Numbered from the stretch's first letter, positions 46,611 to 61,311 are shown. The stretch: 64,000 nucleotides of DNA from Liolophura sinensis (GCF_032854445.1 NC_088302.1:22083788-22147787); one strand, 5' to 3'. Numbers and translations are program-made. Notes: generated from the letters alone by a model not told the origin.

Positions 46611-48804
46611 TTCCAGATTTTTGACACTTCCTGGGACTGGTTGCCACCAAGTGTCAACTGTCTCTGAATTTTAAAACTGGATCACAAACCGCTATTCCCG
46701 ATACTGGGGCTGTTTCCCAATTCACGGTACAAGAAATTTTTCCACTCTTAATAAAATAGCTACTTACTGAGAATGCTTACCAGCAATTTGGTGTCAACTC
46801 TCGGCAGATTCCAAGGCCATCTGAAAAATCAGCTGATTTAAAGATTTCCACATGGTGTGGGCGGAGCAGTCAACCAAATCAGGAGACTGATTGGACAGAA
46901 GAGCAATTTTTGACAGTTTGTAAAAACAGATGACACGATAATGTCAACACGATCGCAAACGGCGGCAACACAAACGTCTGCTTTCGAGGTTGAACTGAGG
47001 ACAATAAATTTCATGTTTCCTGTGTGAAACAAGAACGAAAATAGAAGGTAAAAGTTTTCCAGATAAGACAAGGACGTAGAATTTCGTAATTTCTACATTA
47101 TCATCACTACACTGCTGAAAAATACTTATAATTATCTAAAATATGTGGAAACGTCGATACAACAGCAACAACATCACTCGTCCATGAAACAGATAAACGT
47201 AAGTTTAAAACTTCCTACGAGAATAAATAAACGCTATGTTGGCAAATATTGACTTCGTAAATTAACTAGTATGGCTTCAGGTAACGATCTTAACAAAACT
47301 TCTGTGAAAATTCATTAAAACATGAATATATGAAACTTCCCCACGTTAAATTTATTTCTTAGATCCTACTTCATTAAATCCCGCTACAATAACTTCAGCG
47401 TTTAACGTCAATGAAATAAATTAAATAATACATACATCCACGAAGCCTGTATATTTTAAACTGAGTAGTAAACGATAAATGCTGCAGCAGTTGTCCCTTA
47501 TACTGGTGGCAAATGTTCGTAAAAAATAAACGGCCACAATTGCCCTCATTTTGTTAACGATGAAGAAACCGTGAACACATGCTGATTGACACATGGCAGG
47601 TTTCAATTCATTTAGATGTGAGGAAAACATGCGCAAATAAGCAATGACAACACAAGCTATACGACATCCTTAAAGAAACCATTGTCTTACAATCACGCAG
47701 GCCCCTTGTTAAATGAATGGCCTAGAATATAGAATTAAATGTTAGAATTGAGGATGTCTACAATGCCACTATCATAGAGCTGCTTTGCGCAGTTAAAATG
47801 TCTGAAAAACCACAGTTAGGTTGACAGACAGACACGCTAAAAAAGTAATTGTCCCGTTCTTCCCAAGCCATGCAGCCATATAAGAAAGATTGTTGTCCCG
47901 CTACAGATAACAGCGTTTCTTCAAGGTCATAAAACCGGCCCCGACAGCACAGTTGGTAGAACGTCAGCATCGGAAGGCGGTAGATCCAGGGCCAATCCTG
48001 GGGTCGGGTCACACGTAAGACCTTAAAATGGAAGCTTGAATCTTGCGTTCAGCATGAAGAGGATAGTGCAATGGCTGGTTGACCCGTATCAGTATAATGG
48101 CCCAGGTGCGCCATTGCCTTCGATAAGTCGTCTCAGTGAAGCACCAGATAAATTCGGAGTTGTCAAGTTATGAATGTGTTAGCAGAGAATTGTGGCAGAA
48201 TTTTGCTCTCGATCTGGATCCTGGAGTACAAATATCCACCTATATAATTCTGCCTTGCGATGGAATCTGGCCTGGTATGATAACTATCTAAGGTGCTTGA
48301 ATATAAAATACCGGAACATGTAGAGGGTAAAAAAAAAATAGAGCGGCGACGGCAGTGTGATTGTTGCAAACCGTCACACGTAACCGGTGAAATGCGGTTC
48401 ACAAATAACACACAAGTGCATGTAATAGATATAGATGGCTACGTATATTTTGTATTCAGATATCACCGTAATCTTCCTAAATGGCCCCATTTTCCATACG
48501 AGCTTATCAAATCCGAGAATATATATGTTCAGAGAATGCAAAAACAAAAACAGAACAAACAAAAATCGAAAATATCCAAAGCACGGCCATCATAACAATT
48601 CTTAAAAATATTTCGATGAATCATTTCTACAATCTTAGCCGACAGTAGTAGCTGGATTCAGATAAGCTATTAGAAAATCCCCTGAGTGAAAGCCGCAGCC
48701 ACAGCCGCAGTAGTTGCAGCTTGGTATTTGCCATGCAGGTGTCCACTGAGTACCACAACGAAGCAGTTTGGACAATGACAGAACTGTTAAAGGGTTTATC
48801 TGAT
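46611..48804. other. intergenic sequence before SLC22-C
   Basis: Orthologue of 23981-26172. Contains the SINE-B fragment at 47934-48152; nothing else recognised. Confidence 0.5.
47934..48152 (+). mobile_element. SINE family B, 3'-truncated
   Basis: Orthologue of 25301-25519. Confidence 0.75.
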
Positions 48805-51800
48805 CTATTTCTTGGACCATTTCTCTATCTCCTCGATGGTTTGAGGCAGTTCTTTGTCTTTTGTCTCCGGTAGGAAGAGCACCAAACCGCAAACTACCAG
48901 GGATAGACTTCCAAATACAGTACCTGGTACCCACGGGTAGTACTTCATCTGAAATGGGCACAAATTAGAACAGTTTAAAGAAAAAGGAAAAGTTCGAGAC
49001 GTCATCGACTTGGAACATTTCAATGAATTAATTACAATCACTGAAAAATTTAAAACATAGATAAGGTGTGTTATATTTCATGCTGTCCTTTCCTTCGACT
49101 GTTCCCTTGATGAAAAGCTCTGAGTGCTTTTCATCTGCGATGGTCAACTCTGTTTGGCTTGGGAAGAGTGCCGGGTTGAAAAGTTGGGTTGTTGGAGGGG
49201 GAGGGGAGGGGAGAGTTTTCTGGTCTCCCTGACAATGACGATAGATTTTATTTTTAAATACGCAGGCGTGGTAGCTTCTGACTTACCACGAGGAGCGAGA
49301 AAGGGGCGATCATGCCACCAATACGTGCTGATGCAGAGGAGATGCCTAACCCCAGACTCCTGAAACACGACATAAGGCTACATATTTATAAGGCAAATAG
49401 TTGTCACATAAATAGAACCGCATCATTCAACAAAAATCTATGCCAGTCTTCAATTTAGGTGCATTTTTGTCTGTTTTTCTTTTCTCTATATATGTCACAA
49501 ACTTATCAGACTATCTTGATCGAAACCCAGAGCTCACCAAGGATATTGAGCTCCCATATTGATCATATCATTGCCAATATGGTACGTTTGAACATTCATA
49601 CATCGATTCAGCTAAAGTATACCTCTTCAATAAACCCATGGCATGCTTGATACGTTCACCTAGATATCCATGACGCATGCGTGTCGACACTTTGTTTATG
49701 ACTAATGCCTGAATTACTCCGCTTGCGCAAGTTTGAGCTATGTTGTTTGTGGAAATGAAAAAAGGAGAATAATTGGTACTTTGGGGACATGAGACCATTT
49801 CGCTCTGTCTTTAAAGCGTAAACTATTAAACCACTTGGCTTTTACAACCGGCCCTGGTTCATTGTCCCTTTCAGGACCGACCCATCCTTATAGAGGCTAT
49901 AGCAGATTTTCACACATCAATCAACGTAAATCCAGATAAATCCGCGTCTGTGCACGTGTTATCGTCGGAAATCGGTAATCGAAATATAAATCTATATAGA
50001 AGGTAGCATTATAACTTTTTCAAACCGTACGAATATTTTAACATTATAAAAATATAAATGCGAGTCTGATATTTATGACAATTATTTGAGCTGTCTTGGC
50101 GAATAAAGAAAATGTTATTTGATTAGCGAATACGTTTTTTAATTTGCCGACAATCCCCGGTACATAGCTTCTTTATCTGGTTTACATTAAATACTAAAAC
50201 AGTTAGATGTAGCGTCGGTCATGACAATCACCAAAAGATGCTGAATGGGCAAACTAACGGCTTTGGCGCAGTTTCCAAGCCCTTTTTCTGTATATGAGGT
50301 TACATATAACCCCTTATTCTGTATATTCGAATCCACCTTGTGATTTGGCCGGCTACTCCGAGTCAGCAGGTTTGTATATCACCTGAATGGTGTCGTGTAA
50401 GTGAAATGTTAATTACTATACGGCGTTAAAACACTTAAAACTATGTACATGTAAATAATTAATTATAATACAAAATAAAATAGGTCAAAAAATCTTGTTA
50501 AGCAGTTTGCAAGTCCATACCTGAGGTTTGTAGGGTACAGCTCTGGTGTGTATGTGAAGAGAGACCCAAACGCGGCTGAGGCTCCAAACTTGCCAGTTAT
50601 GGACAGAGCAGTGACGGCAAGACCGTTCCCTGCAAATAACTCGTACATTTATAGCCACTCATTTAGTATATTGTAGAATAAGAGAAGGTGATTAAATCAA
50701 AGGCAGCAGTGAGTCTATGGGCTTCAGTCTACCAATGCATAGGTAGTAGTTTGAAACTCACCTATATAGTCAATCTACTGTTGGACAGCAAACGATCCTC
50801 TGTATACAGACACTGGAATGTTTAACATAGTACAGGAGTAATGTAACTCAAAGGAAAGTAATGATGTCTCGATGTATTACTTGGTTTCGAAATAAAGCGC
50901 CAAAATGTCGAGGTAACATAGATATTTGTTGCACACAATTTTGAGGAAACATATATTCTTTGTGTGCAACATGTACTTTGTAATGACATGCTTCTCATGC
51001 CCATATCTTAGCAACATATATGTCACAACAGGTTCTCTCCATGCCGGTCTGAGTTGCAAACGGTAATGTTTGATCAATAAACTGCAAATAGACGTATGAT
51101 ATTGTCCATATATTACGAAGCATATGCTATGTTTCGTTACATGTCTCTGTATAGACCACGACGTATAAAACATTAGGGTTTCAACGATGTTATTGTGAGA
51201 TTCTTAGGACCTGCATTCATGGTGTGAAGATGAATGGGCTGTAATCGGGTGAAATGAATATTCTTTTGACTCAGGCGAGAACAAACCTGTAATACGGAGC
51301 CTAATTTCGGTAAATTGAAGCAGTGCAGTGGTTTGTGTTTGGCACTGTTTGTCCCCAAGAGAAGGAAATTATCACATTTACCGAAAACAAAAAAATGGGT
51401 CGGCCCGAATTTAGCGACGTTACCATTATTTTTAAGCATGTTCCGACAGAATAACTGGAAATACAGCCATTTTGTATCATGCAGCTCAAGAGTGCGAGCA
51501 AACATCAATACCCTAAATTCGACAGGTGTTTTATGAACCAAGTATTGTGCTTCATAATAACGATGCTCTGGGCAGGTTTACATACCCAAATAGAAGAAAA
51601 ACTTACGGGGATGCTAAAACACATTGCGACAGAACACTCTGAAGCCGGAATTGCTTCGGTAAATCGGCGACAATTATCATCACCTCAGAAATGCCCAAGA
51701 TCCCAAAAATCAAAACCCGATCTTTCTCAGAAAACTGAAAAACTTCCTATACGGACTATACGAACTTGCGTGTCAAGGACTGATCTTTGGGCAAAGGCCT

Positions 51801-54800
51801 GATAATCGCAGTGAGGTGGCCCCATTAACCACCTGAGCCTAATGACCAGCTGAATTTATTTCTGGTTTACAAGCATCACCTCTAGAGACCTTACCATACA
51901 CCTCTTTCAACGCAACAGCAGCAATGAGAGTCGTTCCAGCGATGCCATCAAAGATAAATATTGTAGCTTTCCTTCCAAATCTGTATTAAAAGACATGTGA
52001 ATGAATGAAAAACTGCCCGACAATATCCAAAAGGCAAATTTCAGTGTCATACTCTGTGTCACACACCCATAACCATTGCAAGCTGTTCATAATCTGGCAT
52101 GGTAAGTACCTGACCCACTTCAGATATTTTTTCAGGTGCTGCGAGACTATTCAGTATCAACAGTATGCATGTTTAACCTATGAAAACCAGCCCTTGCTTT
52201 CGAATGAAATATAAGTGACTCGTTGCAAAATATTCAGAATTGAGAGTACATTAATATATATACGCGTTTAGCCAATGAAAATGAGCCCTTGAGTTCGATT
52301 TAATTTGTACTAACCCATAAGGTGTAATGTCATCTACTTGTAAGTACTCTCCTTATAGGATAACACATCAGATTCAAGTTAAAGTAAATTTATTTTAGGT
52401 TGATTCAGGCTAACGATCACAAAATCATTCGATTTCAATAAAGCATTCGTAATTTCATGGAATTTGTAGCGCTGTAGCACAGAAAGTTAATAATGCTTGG
52501 CGAAAAATTAAGTTATCAGTTTTTGAAAATTCTGGGTGGTTTACAGTAAGTCATTGTTTATAACCATTTTGGCAAGTACAGCCATGGAGGTGGTAAGATA
52601 AAGGCAAACAATAATTTAACAGGAACAAGAATTCCTGATGTATTTATTTATTGAATGTCTACCTCATGTATAACTCCGTGGAACACGCGTGCTGACGTCG
52701 AGCATTGTATGTGAATAGACTTAGTGTATAAATGCCCAATGACACCTACGCCGGTAAGTGGTTATGGCAAACTCTGACCAAAAAAAATGGCGCATAATCG
52801 TCGTAAATCTTGGAATGATCGTATCATATAAGGGGGGATCTTAACAAATCTGTATGAATCTGAAAATATATAACCAGCGATCTCAAGGCGGTTGTACTGG
52901 TCGCAGGTGATTTTTGTGCGTTCACAAACTAGCTGTCATGGTTTACGATCTACATTTACATAATATTGACTACTCTTAATCGATAAGGTTTTGTCGTACG
53001 AGCTAAGTACATCTCAGACAATCTGAATTAAGTGTATGGCCAGGTTTGTCCGAGTGCCTTTGATTTCTTTCCACAACATAACTATGTTTAGATTTATTTA
53101 TTTATTGTTTTACGCCGTACTCAAGAATATTTCACTTATACGACGGCTACCTGCATTATCGTGGGAAAGCCCGGGGGAAACCCACGACCATCCGCAGGTT
53201 GCTGAAAGACCTTCCCACATACGGCCGGAGAGGAAGCCAGCATGAGCTGGACTTGAACTCACATCGACCGCATTGATGAGAGACTCCTGGGTCATTACGC
53301 TGCGTTAGTACGCTAAACAACAGAGCCACGGAGGCCCCACTATGTTTAGAGGGCATGACTTAACGACTTAACGGCTGGTATACGAATGTCTATTTTGATT
53401 CCTATGGATTAGCCCAATTCATATTTAATTCATATTATTTTTTAAGATATTGAAGTTACGCATCAGTTTTAATTTAGTTCAAGCATGGTAAATATTTATC
53501 GACCTAATACTGAGAAAACAATGTAATGAGATATGATTATAACAACAAATCAAGATAGTGGTACTCTACAGTTGATGAGACATAGCGTTCACAGCGATAT
53601 ATATGTATGCGTTCATGCAAACACCAGATGTGTAATGTCACCATACCGTTGCATTGTTAGATAAGAGATAATGCCAGAGGGAAGCTCCACAGCTGCGATC
53701 AGAGCAAAGTTGACGAAGCGATCTCCGGCCAGTTTAGATGAGGCCAATGTCAGGCCAAAATACACCAGGCTATTCACAATCCTGAAAAAGGGGGTATAAT
53801 CTGTTATATACATTGATGTGTTTTCGTAAGCAGCAATTACACACTGTTCATATTAACCCCATGTGCTTCTGCATGCTAAGCGTGACATTTTCTTGTGAAA
53901 TCCCCTATCAATTGCACTGCATCAAGGATTTTTCATATGTAAAGACCATTATTAGTGGGGTTGCTATACCTCTCGTACATATATGCAACCGATCCTATAC
54001 AGATCATTGACATTTTTTAAATTCTCTTGGTATTTTAACATAGGTAATACCAAATTTAGGATCCACAAATTTAATACGGAATTTTCTCATCTCATTAACT
54101 TTTTATTGCACACATTTATTTCTGATGTGATATTCGCCAGAGAAAGTTAAAAAAGGCCTGTATTTGTGGATGATTTGACATAAAGATTTACCTACCATCC
54201 GAGGCATGTGACGGAAGCTGTCAATAATAACCGCCTACTTCTAATCACGTCAAGAACTGTGTACTTCTTTGTGGTAGGAGCAACAAGTTTGTCATCAAGT
54301 AACAATTCATCGGATTCCTCTGACGTTGTCCTAGGGCTGGAAGCTTTAATATCTCCCTCTTGATCCGGAACAAACCCCATTACGCTGGGTTTCGAATCTT
54401 CGTGAAACCTCCCGTTGTTGCCCAAAACTTCCTCTGATTTCGTGGAAGCAGTAACCTTTGAATCCGCAGGCGTACACTTTTCCAGACGGCCGGTCGGTTC
54501 GTTGTCATAAAGACTGCTTGCGGCTGATATGTTGGGTAGGGATTCTTTCGGAGTAGATTTATTATCTAGCGCATTATCATGGTCTTGTGTGACTGGATGT
54601 AAAGTCACAGGCTTTAAGGCAACCTTCATTTGCATCGGCTTGTTATCACCGTAATCCAGACATGCTTGCAGAACTGTGTTGATATCTGCCTTATTTTTGC
54701 GGATAGCCTTTTGAATGATTTGTGCTGCTCTCTTGCCTTTGTTGTTTGCGTACAACCAGCGGAGGGATTCATCTAGAAGGCTGAGAATAGTGACATAAAG

Positions 54801-57800
54801 ATGGCAACAATTATGGAAGAATCAATGATGGAAATAACGAATGGCATGTATCCACAAGTATAAATACTTTGAGAACAAAGTTCCATTGAATTTGCTCTTT
54901 AAATAATGAATTTATAACAGCTGTGAAAGGTTTGAAATTTACGAAGGGATAGCACGATGGCCAGAACGTACAATACCTCAAGGTAATCTAATTAAGGGCC
55001 ACTATGCACACAGAGTTGTGAACAGGTTATCTAAATAACTATTCTTTTCGACTGAAATGTAACCATACATTACTAATGCACACATGTGAACTGCACTGTG
55101 CATTGGAAGCAATGCCCGTGTTAAAAGTGCTTTGAAAAGCGTTTGCGGTTTTAAAGCAATCCCCAAAAGTTCTATTACAGCAATTCAGTACCTTAAGTAG
55201 GAACACTGTCCAATATAAAATTTGGAAGATTCCTTCATTTTGGAAACTATGTATGTCGCTTTACGACGTTCATTTGAAAGTATGCCTTCACGTTGTAGAC
55301 ACAAGATCCCTGTAATGACATATTAAATATGTAACAGTATTGCTGGTACGGATTATACTCACAATGTATGGAGAATGGCCACAAGAGATGCACTGCTAAA
55401 AGCCAGCTGGAGATACCGCCAGTTGTGCTCCTGGAAGAGGTAACCAAGGCCACTGATGAGGGTCAGGCTTATACTCCAGGTACCTGCACCGAGCAGGTGC
55501 ACGATGGCCCTCTTCTCTACCGGGATTATCTCTAGTGGCAGAACGCTCCCTGTCATGATGATACCCTAGAAAAGTGAACGGAAGCATACAATAACCCAAA
55601 ACAGCAGTGATGCAAGCATACAAAACGATAAGAGAACTGTGGTGCAAGGATGAAATAAAGCTGTAATGCAAGCATACAGCGTGCATGTCACGTACATAAT
55701 ATATCTATAGCGCTATGTAAATATAGCCGTATGTAAAGCACTACCAAATTATGGATATGTGATATTGCCACTGGTATTGAAACTTTTTATTTTACCTGCT
55801 GAAAAGCTCCTGTAGGAAATCGGAGGATGGAGAAAACGAGAATACTGGGAGAAAACGCCGTTCCTACTCCAATAGCGAATACAGCCCATTGGCTAATGAT
55901 GCAGACCCACTTTCGGCCGTAGCGGTCAGCTAATATGGTCATCACAGTGGCTCCTAAAGCTTGGCCGGCAACAAAGATTGTCTGTGTCAGCTGCATCTGA
56001 TATTCCTTGTCACAAACCAAGTCCCACTGCAAAATTGATATATCACGTACTGTACACTACAAAACAGAACCACGGCATGGAGAGTAAAATAATAACAACG
56101 ACAGCAGTGTGGTAAATGAGCACGCAAGATTTTGCAGTCATGGATTCATTTTAATTGTTCAAGCTTAAATAGTAGAAACTGTTCCAACCCCTGGCATCAT
56201 GACCCAGCCAGGATCTAGAATTACCCAATGCTGTATTGTCTTTGACATGAAACGAATAAATGTCTCAGAATTAGCAATTTTCACATTTTTCTTACCTCAG
56301 TCACGATGGTGGCCGTCTCCAGTGGCGCATCATACCAGTAGCCATGGTGACATGGTGACGTCACGTTTGTCCAAGTATCCCTCACTTTACAATCGCCTTC
56401 CTGAACGTAATGTGTAACATTGTGTTCTAACAGCCCAGTCGTGTTGTCGACAAGACAGGAAAAGGGTGGCTCGTAACCTGGAAACATTATTAGTTCTACA
56501 TAACAATGTACAAGCAGTCTGTTTAATGAACATAAAATTCTGAAAGTCTTCTACTTTTGGACAGATATTAGTTGTGCTGAATGTAAAAGATACATTTCGC
56601 TTACAGTTTTTTGTGGAAACAAACATATGTTTATGCTGTTCGTTAGGTAGATCCTGTGAGAAAAAGAGAAACTGTGTACTCCTGTTATGATTACATGTAT
56701 ATGGGCTGAAGGGAGCAGACCAGATGTCTCATAAATTAGAAGAATTACAATATTTATTAACACTGTGAGTCAGTGACATTATTATTTATCTATTTATGTT
56801 TCTTAAGCCGTTCTCAATAACGTTTTACTTACAACTGGTGGACAGTTTTATCAGTGAATAAAACCGGGTGCTCGTTGAAAATCTTCACCCGCATGGCAAA
56901 TTACAACAGGATTATTACCAACATGCCTTACTAGAGAAAGACAAGTGATGCAGCGGACTTCATGTACTGTATGAACTTAAACCACCATATTGTTGATCTT
57001 TTCACGGATCGTAATTATTTGTAAGTCCCAAATTCCATGTGCTTAAAAAACCACAATCAGAACAGGAAATAGCCTCAATTGTGGCTGGTACATTGTTTTG
57101 CAGTAAAGAATCAGTGTGTGCATATTTCAAACTTTCACCAAAACATGTTAACTGTATAAATGTGTTTCAAGTTTTGAATTAAATCTTAAGACGTTTGATG
57201 GACGTGAACCCTGACGAGGAATCTCCGTGATTACCTGTACCTGTACTTAATGACCGAAAGACATGCACCTTAATCACTCTTCTATGACCCTCAGTGGGAC
57301 GTACATACCGCAGTTTCGGTTGAAAGGGACCATCTAGTGCCAATAGACACACACCTACATGCCACTAGATAAAGATTTAGAATATAGCTGTTAGTATCAG
57401 ACATTCGAATAGTAGTCATCAACCATAACAGAGGTCCCAGGTCCCAGACTATTTTGTAAAACAGCGCTCAATAAAAACTAGCGAAAGAGTTAAGGATGAG
57501 TGGAAAGTAAGAATTAAGACGGAGCTATATAAAGAGAAACGGCCAACATGTCTCAAGGTCATAAAGTCAGTCAAAATACATGTTATCAGCATCCAAATTG
57601 TGTAGAATGCTAGTTTATAAACTATCCATGAAAAAATATGTCTGTCAAGAGCGTTGATTCAAACTGTTCATATCCAAAGTAACAATTTTACTCAACACAA
57701 TGCATAGTGTCCCAAGTGCAGCGTTGATAAGGGTCGAAGGTGAGTAAACAGAATGACACATGCTGTCTCTTGTATTAAAGTTTAGCATTTACTTGCAAAA

Positions 57801-58274
57801 TGTCAAGTTCATATCAGTCAAAAACTATGGTATATAAGGAGCAAAACCAGAGAAGCGACGACAGTGCGAAAATTTAAAATTGGTCACATAGTAAAATCTG
57901 GCCTCTTGTAAGATTATCTCGGGAACATTTTTATTCTTAGCTTGTGACTGCTTGAAAAGCTGTAAACTTACACGTCCATTGGAACCATGGTAACAAAAAC
58001 GTTCAATAAACAGATCTGATTGAAAAAGTAGTTTACCGTTAAAGAACCCATACATTCCTATATGTAACGGTATTTTTATTCCTTTTTTTCACCTATTTGA
58101 TACCGTTATAGTCTTACCCAGGAACACGATGGCCAGTAACTGAAAGGCAGCGGCCATATGTTGTAGCTGGATGAGTATTAACTGAACGATCTGCCATCTT
58201 CCCCACGTTCCCAAGGACTTGAACACAGAATCAACATCCGGGTACGTTGTCATCTGAGAGCTTGGACCGGACAT
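48805..58274 (-). CDS. SLC22-type organic ion transporter, module III copy (SLC22-C), intact
   Basis: Ten minus-strand exons: 58118-58274, 56296-56477, 55796-56026, 55363-55565, 54196-54780, 53647-53781, 51895-51980, 50521-50629, 49287-49359 and 48948-48805. Their sum is 1905 bases, 634 aa, with every GT-AG junction in phase. Residue layout: first membrane segment about 30-53; extracellular loop 54-113 with three N-glycosylation sites and paired cysteines; WDLVCDKEY from 114; ADRYGRK near 148; ESLRWL near 262; a long hydrophilic Ser/Asp/Glu-rich loop about 275-430; FGRKATIF near 498; and LPETKDKELPQTIEE near 613. One codon is missing in the loop (LVDNTT against LVVDNTT in B). Exon 4 differs from B at 10 of 67 residues, while exons 8-10 are identical in protein. 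Substrate unknown. Confidence 0.93.
50290..50455 (+). repeat. old SINE-A-like remnant in SLC22-C intron 8
   Basis: Orthologue of 27660-27855. Confidence 0.45.
53093..53338 (-). mobile_element. SINE family A in SLC22-C intron 6
   Basis: Flanked by 'actatgtttaga' at 53081-53092 and 53339-53350. It is the same insertion as 30480-30737, with a short internal deletion near 53150-53175. Confidence 0.9.
57187..57292 (-). repeat. tRNA-derived repeat remnant (Ser/Leu-like head)
   Basis: Orthologue of 4160-4262 and 34638-34741. Confidence 0.4.
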
Positions 58275-61200
58275 GACGGAACAGTTTTTAAAATCACCTC
58301 GGTTGGCAACACTTTCTGTGTAAGGCTTTGGACAAGCTCTATATAATATATATAAAATATGACATAGGCGATCGTGGTATTGAGGCCGACCGTCTTCTGA
58401 GCAAGATAATACGATCTCTTGACCATAGGAAAAATATCCGTCCATCATACTCCTATTTCTGGTCACGTACATGTCGTGATTCTGCAATGTGTATTCACAT
58501 TCAAGCTGCTGACTAATTAAATCTTTATTATCGTTTACTTACTTTCAAGTTGAGGTTTGTCTCATCTATACGAAAGTCTTCCAGAAGGAGATATCTATCA
58601 CCAATACAGTATTTATATTATTTATACATGTATATCTATATAAGAAGCGATATCATCACCCGGGTTCACGATATTCAGTAGTTATACTGCATGAATTAAA
58701 GTGAAAAAAGCTAAAATACAAAGTAAGGTTCATCATAAAGACAGCTGAAGACTATGCGTAAAAATACATTCACTTATTTTTTCAGATTTCTTTTTAGAGT
58801 GTTGAAAAATATTCTAATATTTGAAAACCATGGGGGGTCGGCTTCATGAATCATACTGACGGTATCTAGGAACTATGACGTCACATTATCTTTTTTCGTG
58901 ATGTTCACCAGATCGAAGGAATTTTTGGAAACAATATTTCAATAATCTTTCACTCGTGGATAAAAAGAGCTACTCCAACATTCGGTGTCCTGATTAGATT
59001 TGGATAGTTCCTAACTTCTGATAGTATGGTCTATCAAGCCAACATGAGAAGTCGAACGTTTGAACACCTTTAACTTTTTTCACAAAAATCTAAAAAAATA
59101 AATTACTTCAATTGATATTTCGACACCATAACGTAGATCTTAAATTTTTCAGGTGGCCAAACATTTCTAGTACCTAAAATAGCTTGCACAATCCTATTTG
59201 AAATGTTGACATTAGTCAGAAATGGCTTTGTGGATTGGGCGGCTGGAACAGTCTCAGAGTTATCAACCGCTAGCCTTAAATGAATATATCCAGTCAATTT
59301 TATCATCTGTTAGTTTTCGAATAGTATTAATAGAACTTACACGCTTATATAGTTTGCTGAGAATCATTTGCTTTCCACTTACATGTCATTCACGTTGCCA
59401 TACATCTGGGAAGCTTCTCACGTATACTTGAGAAGGATTGGTGGTTTCTCGAGAGCACGCATGTATAAAATATGCATACATGCACGCTGTATGTATAAAA
59501 TTGCTCGGCGCTGTTTTGAGAGAAATATTCAAAAGCACAGCAGTCACCAATCAATTAATCAGTCAGTATGCCACCTGAGGGCCCCATAGCTATTCTATTT
59601 ATTTATTTTGGTTGGTGTCTTACTTATAAATATTACATTTTTACCCGACGCCGTTATTTTTTACACATATTGGCCGTGTGTTGCATGTAGGTTTTGAATA
59701 CACACGTATTTCAGAGTTTCCTACAAGCTCTGTCTCGTTTCGTCAGATCATACTGCTGGCCGCCATAGTATGGGTGAAGTGTTCTTGATTACGGCGTAAA
59801 ACTCCAATTAAGTAAATAAATAAAGAAATAAATAGCATTGTTGGATATCTGATACGTATAAATATTGATTTTTCTACGCGCGTATATATTGATACATCTA
59901 TCCATCCGCTTATTATGTTCCCTTAGTTCAAGAATATAGAGCAATGATTGGTAACTCATCGGTTTCAGGGTTTCCCTTCTTGGGCTTAAAGTGAACGAAA
60001 ACAAAATTTAAAAGACAGACGACTGAAAAATGTGAGTAAAATACTTTCATTTATCTTTATAGAATTTATTAGGGGAGTTAATCGCATTAAAATGTTTGTA
60101 TTTCACGGTGTCTTTATGAACCTAATAGGCGATGTTTAGGCACTCTGAAAAAGAAGATATTCCCATTTCAAACACAGTTTTAAATGTTGGAGTCTGAGTC
60201 AAAGATTACTTCAATAAAGATAACTTAAAATTCGCCTCTTTGTGCATGTAAAGATAAAATAAAGTTATATCTATATATAGAACCCATCTTAGAATTCAAA
60301 CTCTTAAAATTCCATTTAAAGAGGTGTAACAGTTTGAGTAAAAGTAGGTTAGTATATACGGCCGTCCTTTTATTAATGTTGTATTTAACTTAACATCGGT
60401 CATATCACGACGGTGTCTCCTTGTAGCAGGCCTATCCTCATTGGGACGCCATGCTTAAGACACCGGACACCACACTCTATCACAGTAAACTTACACATAA
60501 CATTTAAGTTGTAGCCCTATACCTTAATTCTGGATATTGTAGCAAGCATGCTCCAATGACCGGGTACACTTGTATAGCCAGGCGATTTTCTTTTCAGAAC
60601 TGAACGATCCAGTGATTCCAGTTTTCGGCCAGGTAACAAGAATAGTGGGTGACATTCCCTTACCAGAGATATCAATGAAAGCACTCAAGACTGAAGGTAA
60701 CAAGGCTAACGACATATAAGTAGCCCGTTTAGTGTATACCAGCCAAAACAGTCACTATGCAGTGATGATATTTATACACCAACATGTACGGAATATGTTT
60801 ACGCATTTATCATGTTGGTAACTGAATTTTATTAAAACAAATGAGATTAGTACATGTATGTTCAATAGCCATTACACGTACGCAGTGTAACGAATTCGTG
60901 ATGTTGGATGGGGATCTGTTGGATGGGGAGTGAACGGGATGTAGGCCATACTGTTGGATCTGTTGGATTGTACTGTTGTCGTCAGTAAACCATGCAGGGT
61001 GATCGGGTGAGTATAAAAGTAAATAACACGAGCTCATTTCCAATTTCATTTATCCAGATTGAAGTACATATCCTGCTAATCACCTGTCCGGTGTGATTGA
61101 TATTGGTGATTATCATGGTACCTCGCTCACAACGCAAGGGTACTCTTTTTTTCATGCCATTGACACAATCGCCTAACTGAGAATTAAATCGTACACGCGA

Positions 61201-61311
61201 GAAATGTCAACACTAACTGGAATGGAATTTCCTCATAAATACTTATAGATATATAGACTTTTTGGAATAGTATCATTATACAGACAATTTTCTGCACTGT
61301 TTTTGTTTCAG
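58275..61311. promoter_or_regulatory. divergent intergenic region between SLC22-C and FUT-C
   Basis: About 3 kb, very close to 35736-38942 in module II. Contains TGACGTCA at 58876-58883 and an old SINE-A remnant at 59605-59830. About 100 bases present in modules I and II near 10205/36570 are missing after 59100. No gene seen. Confidence 0.55.
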
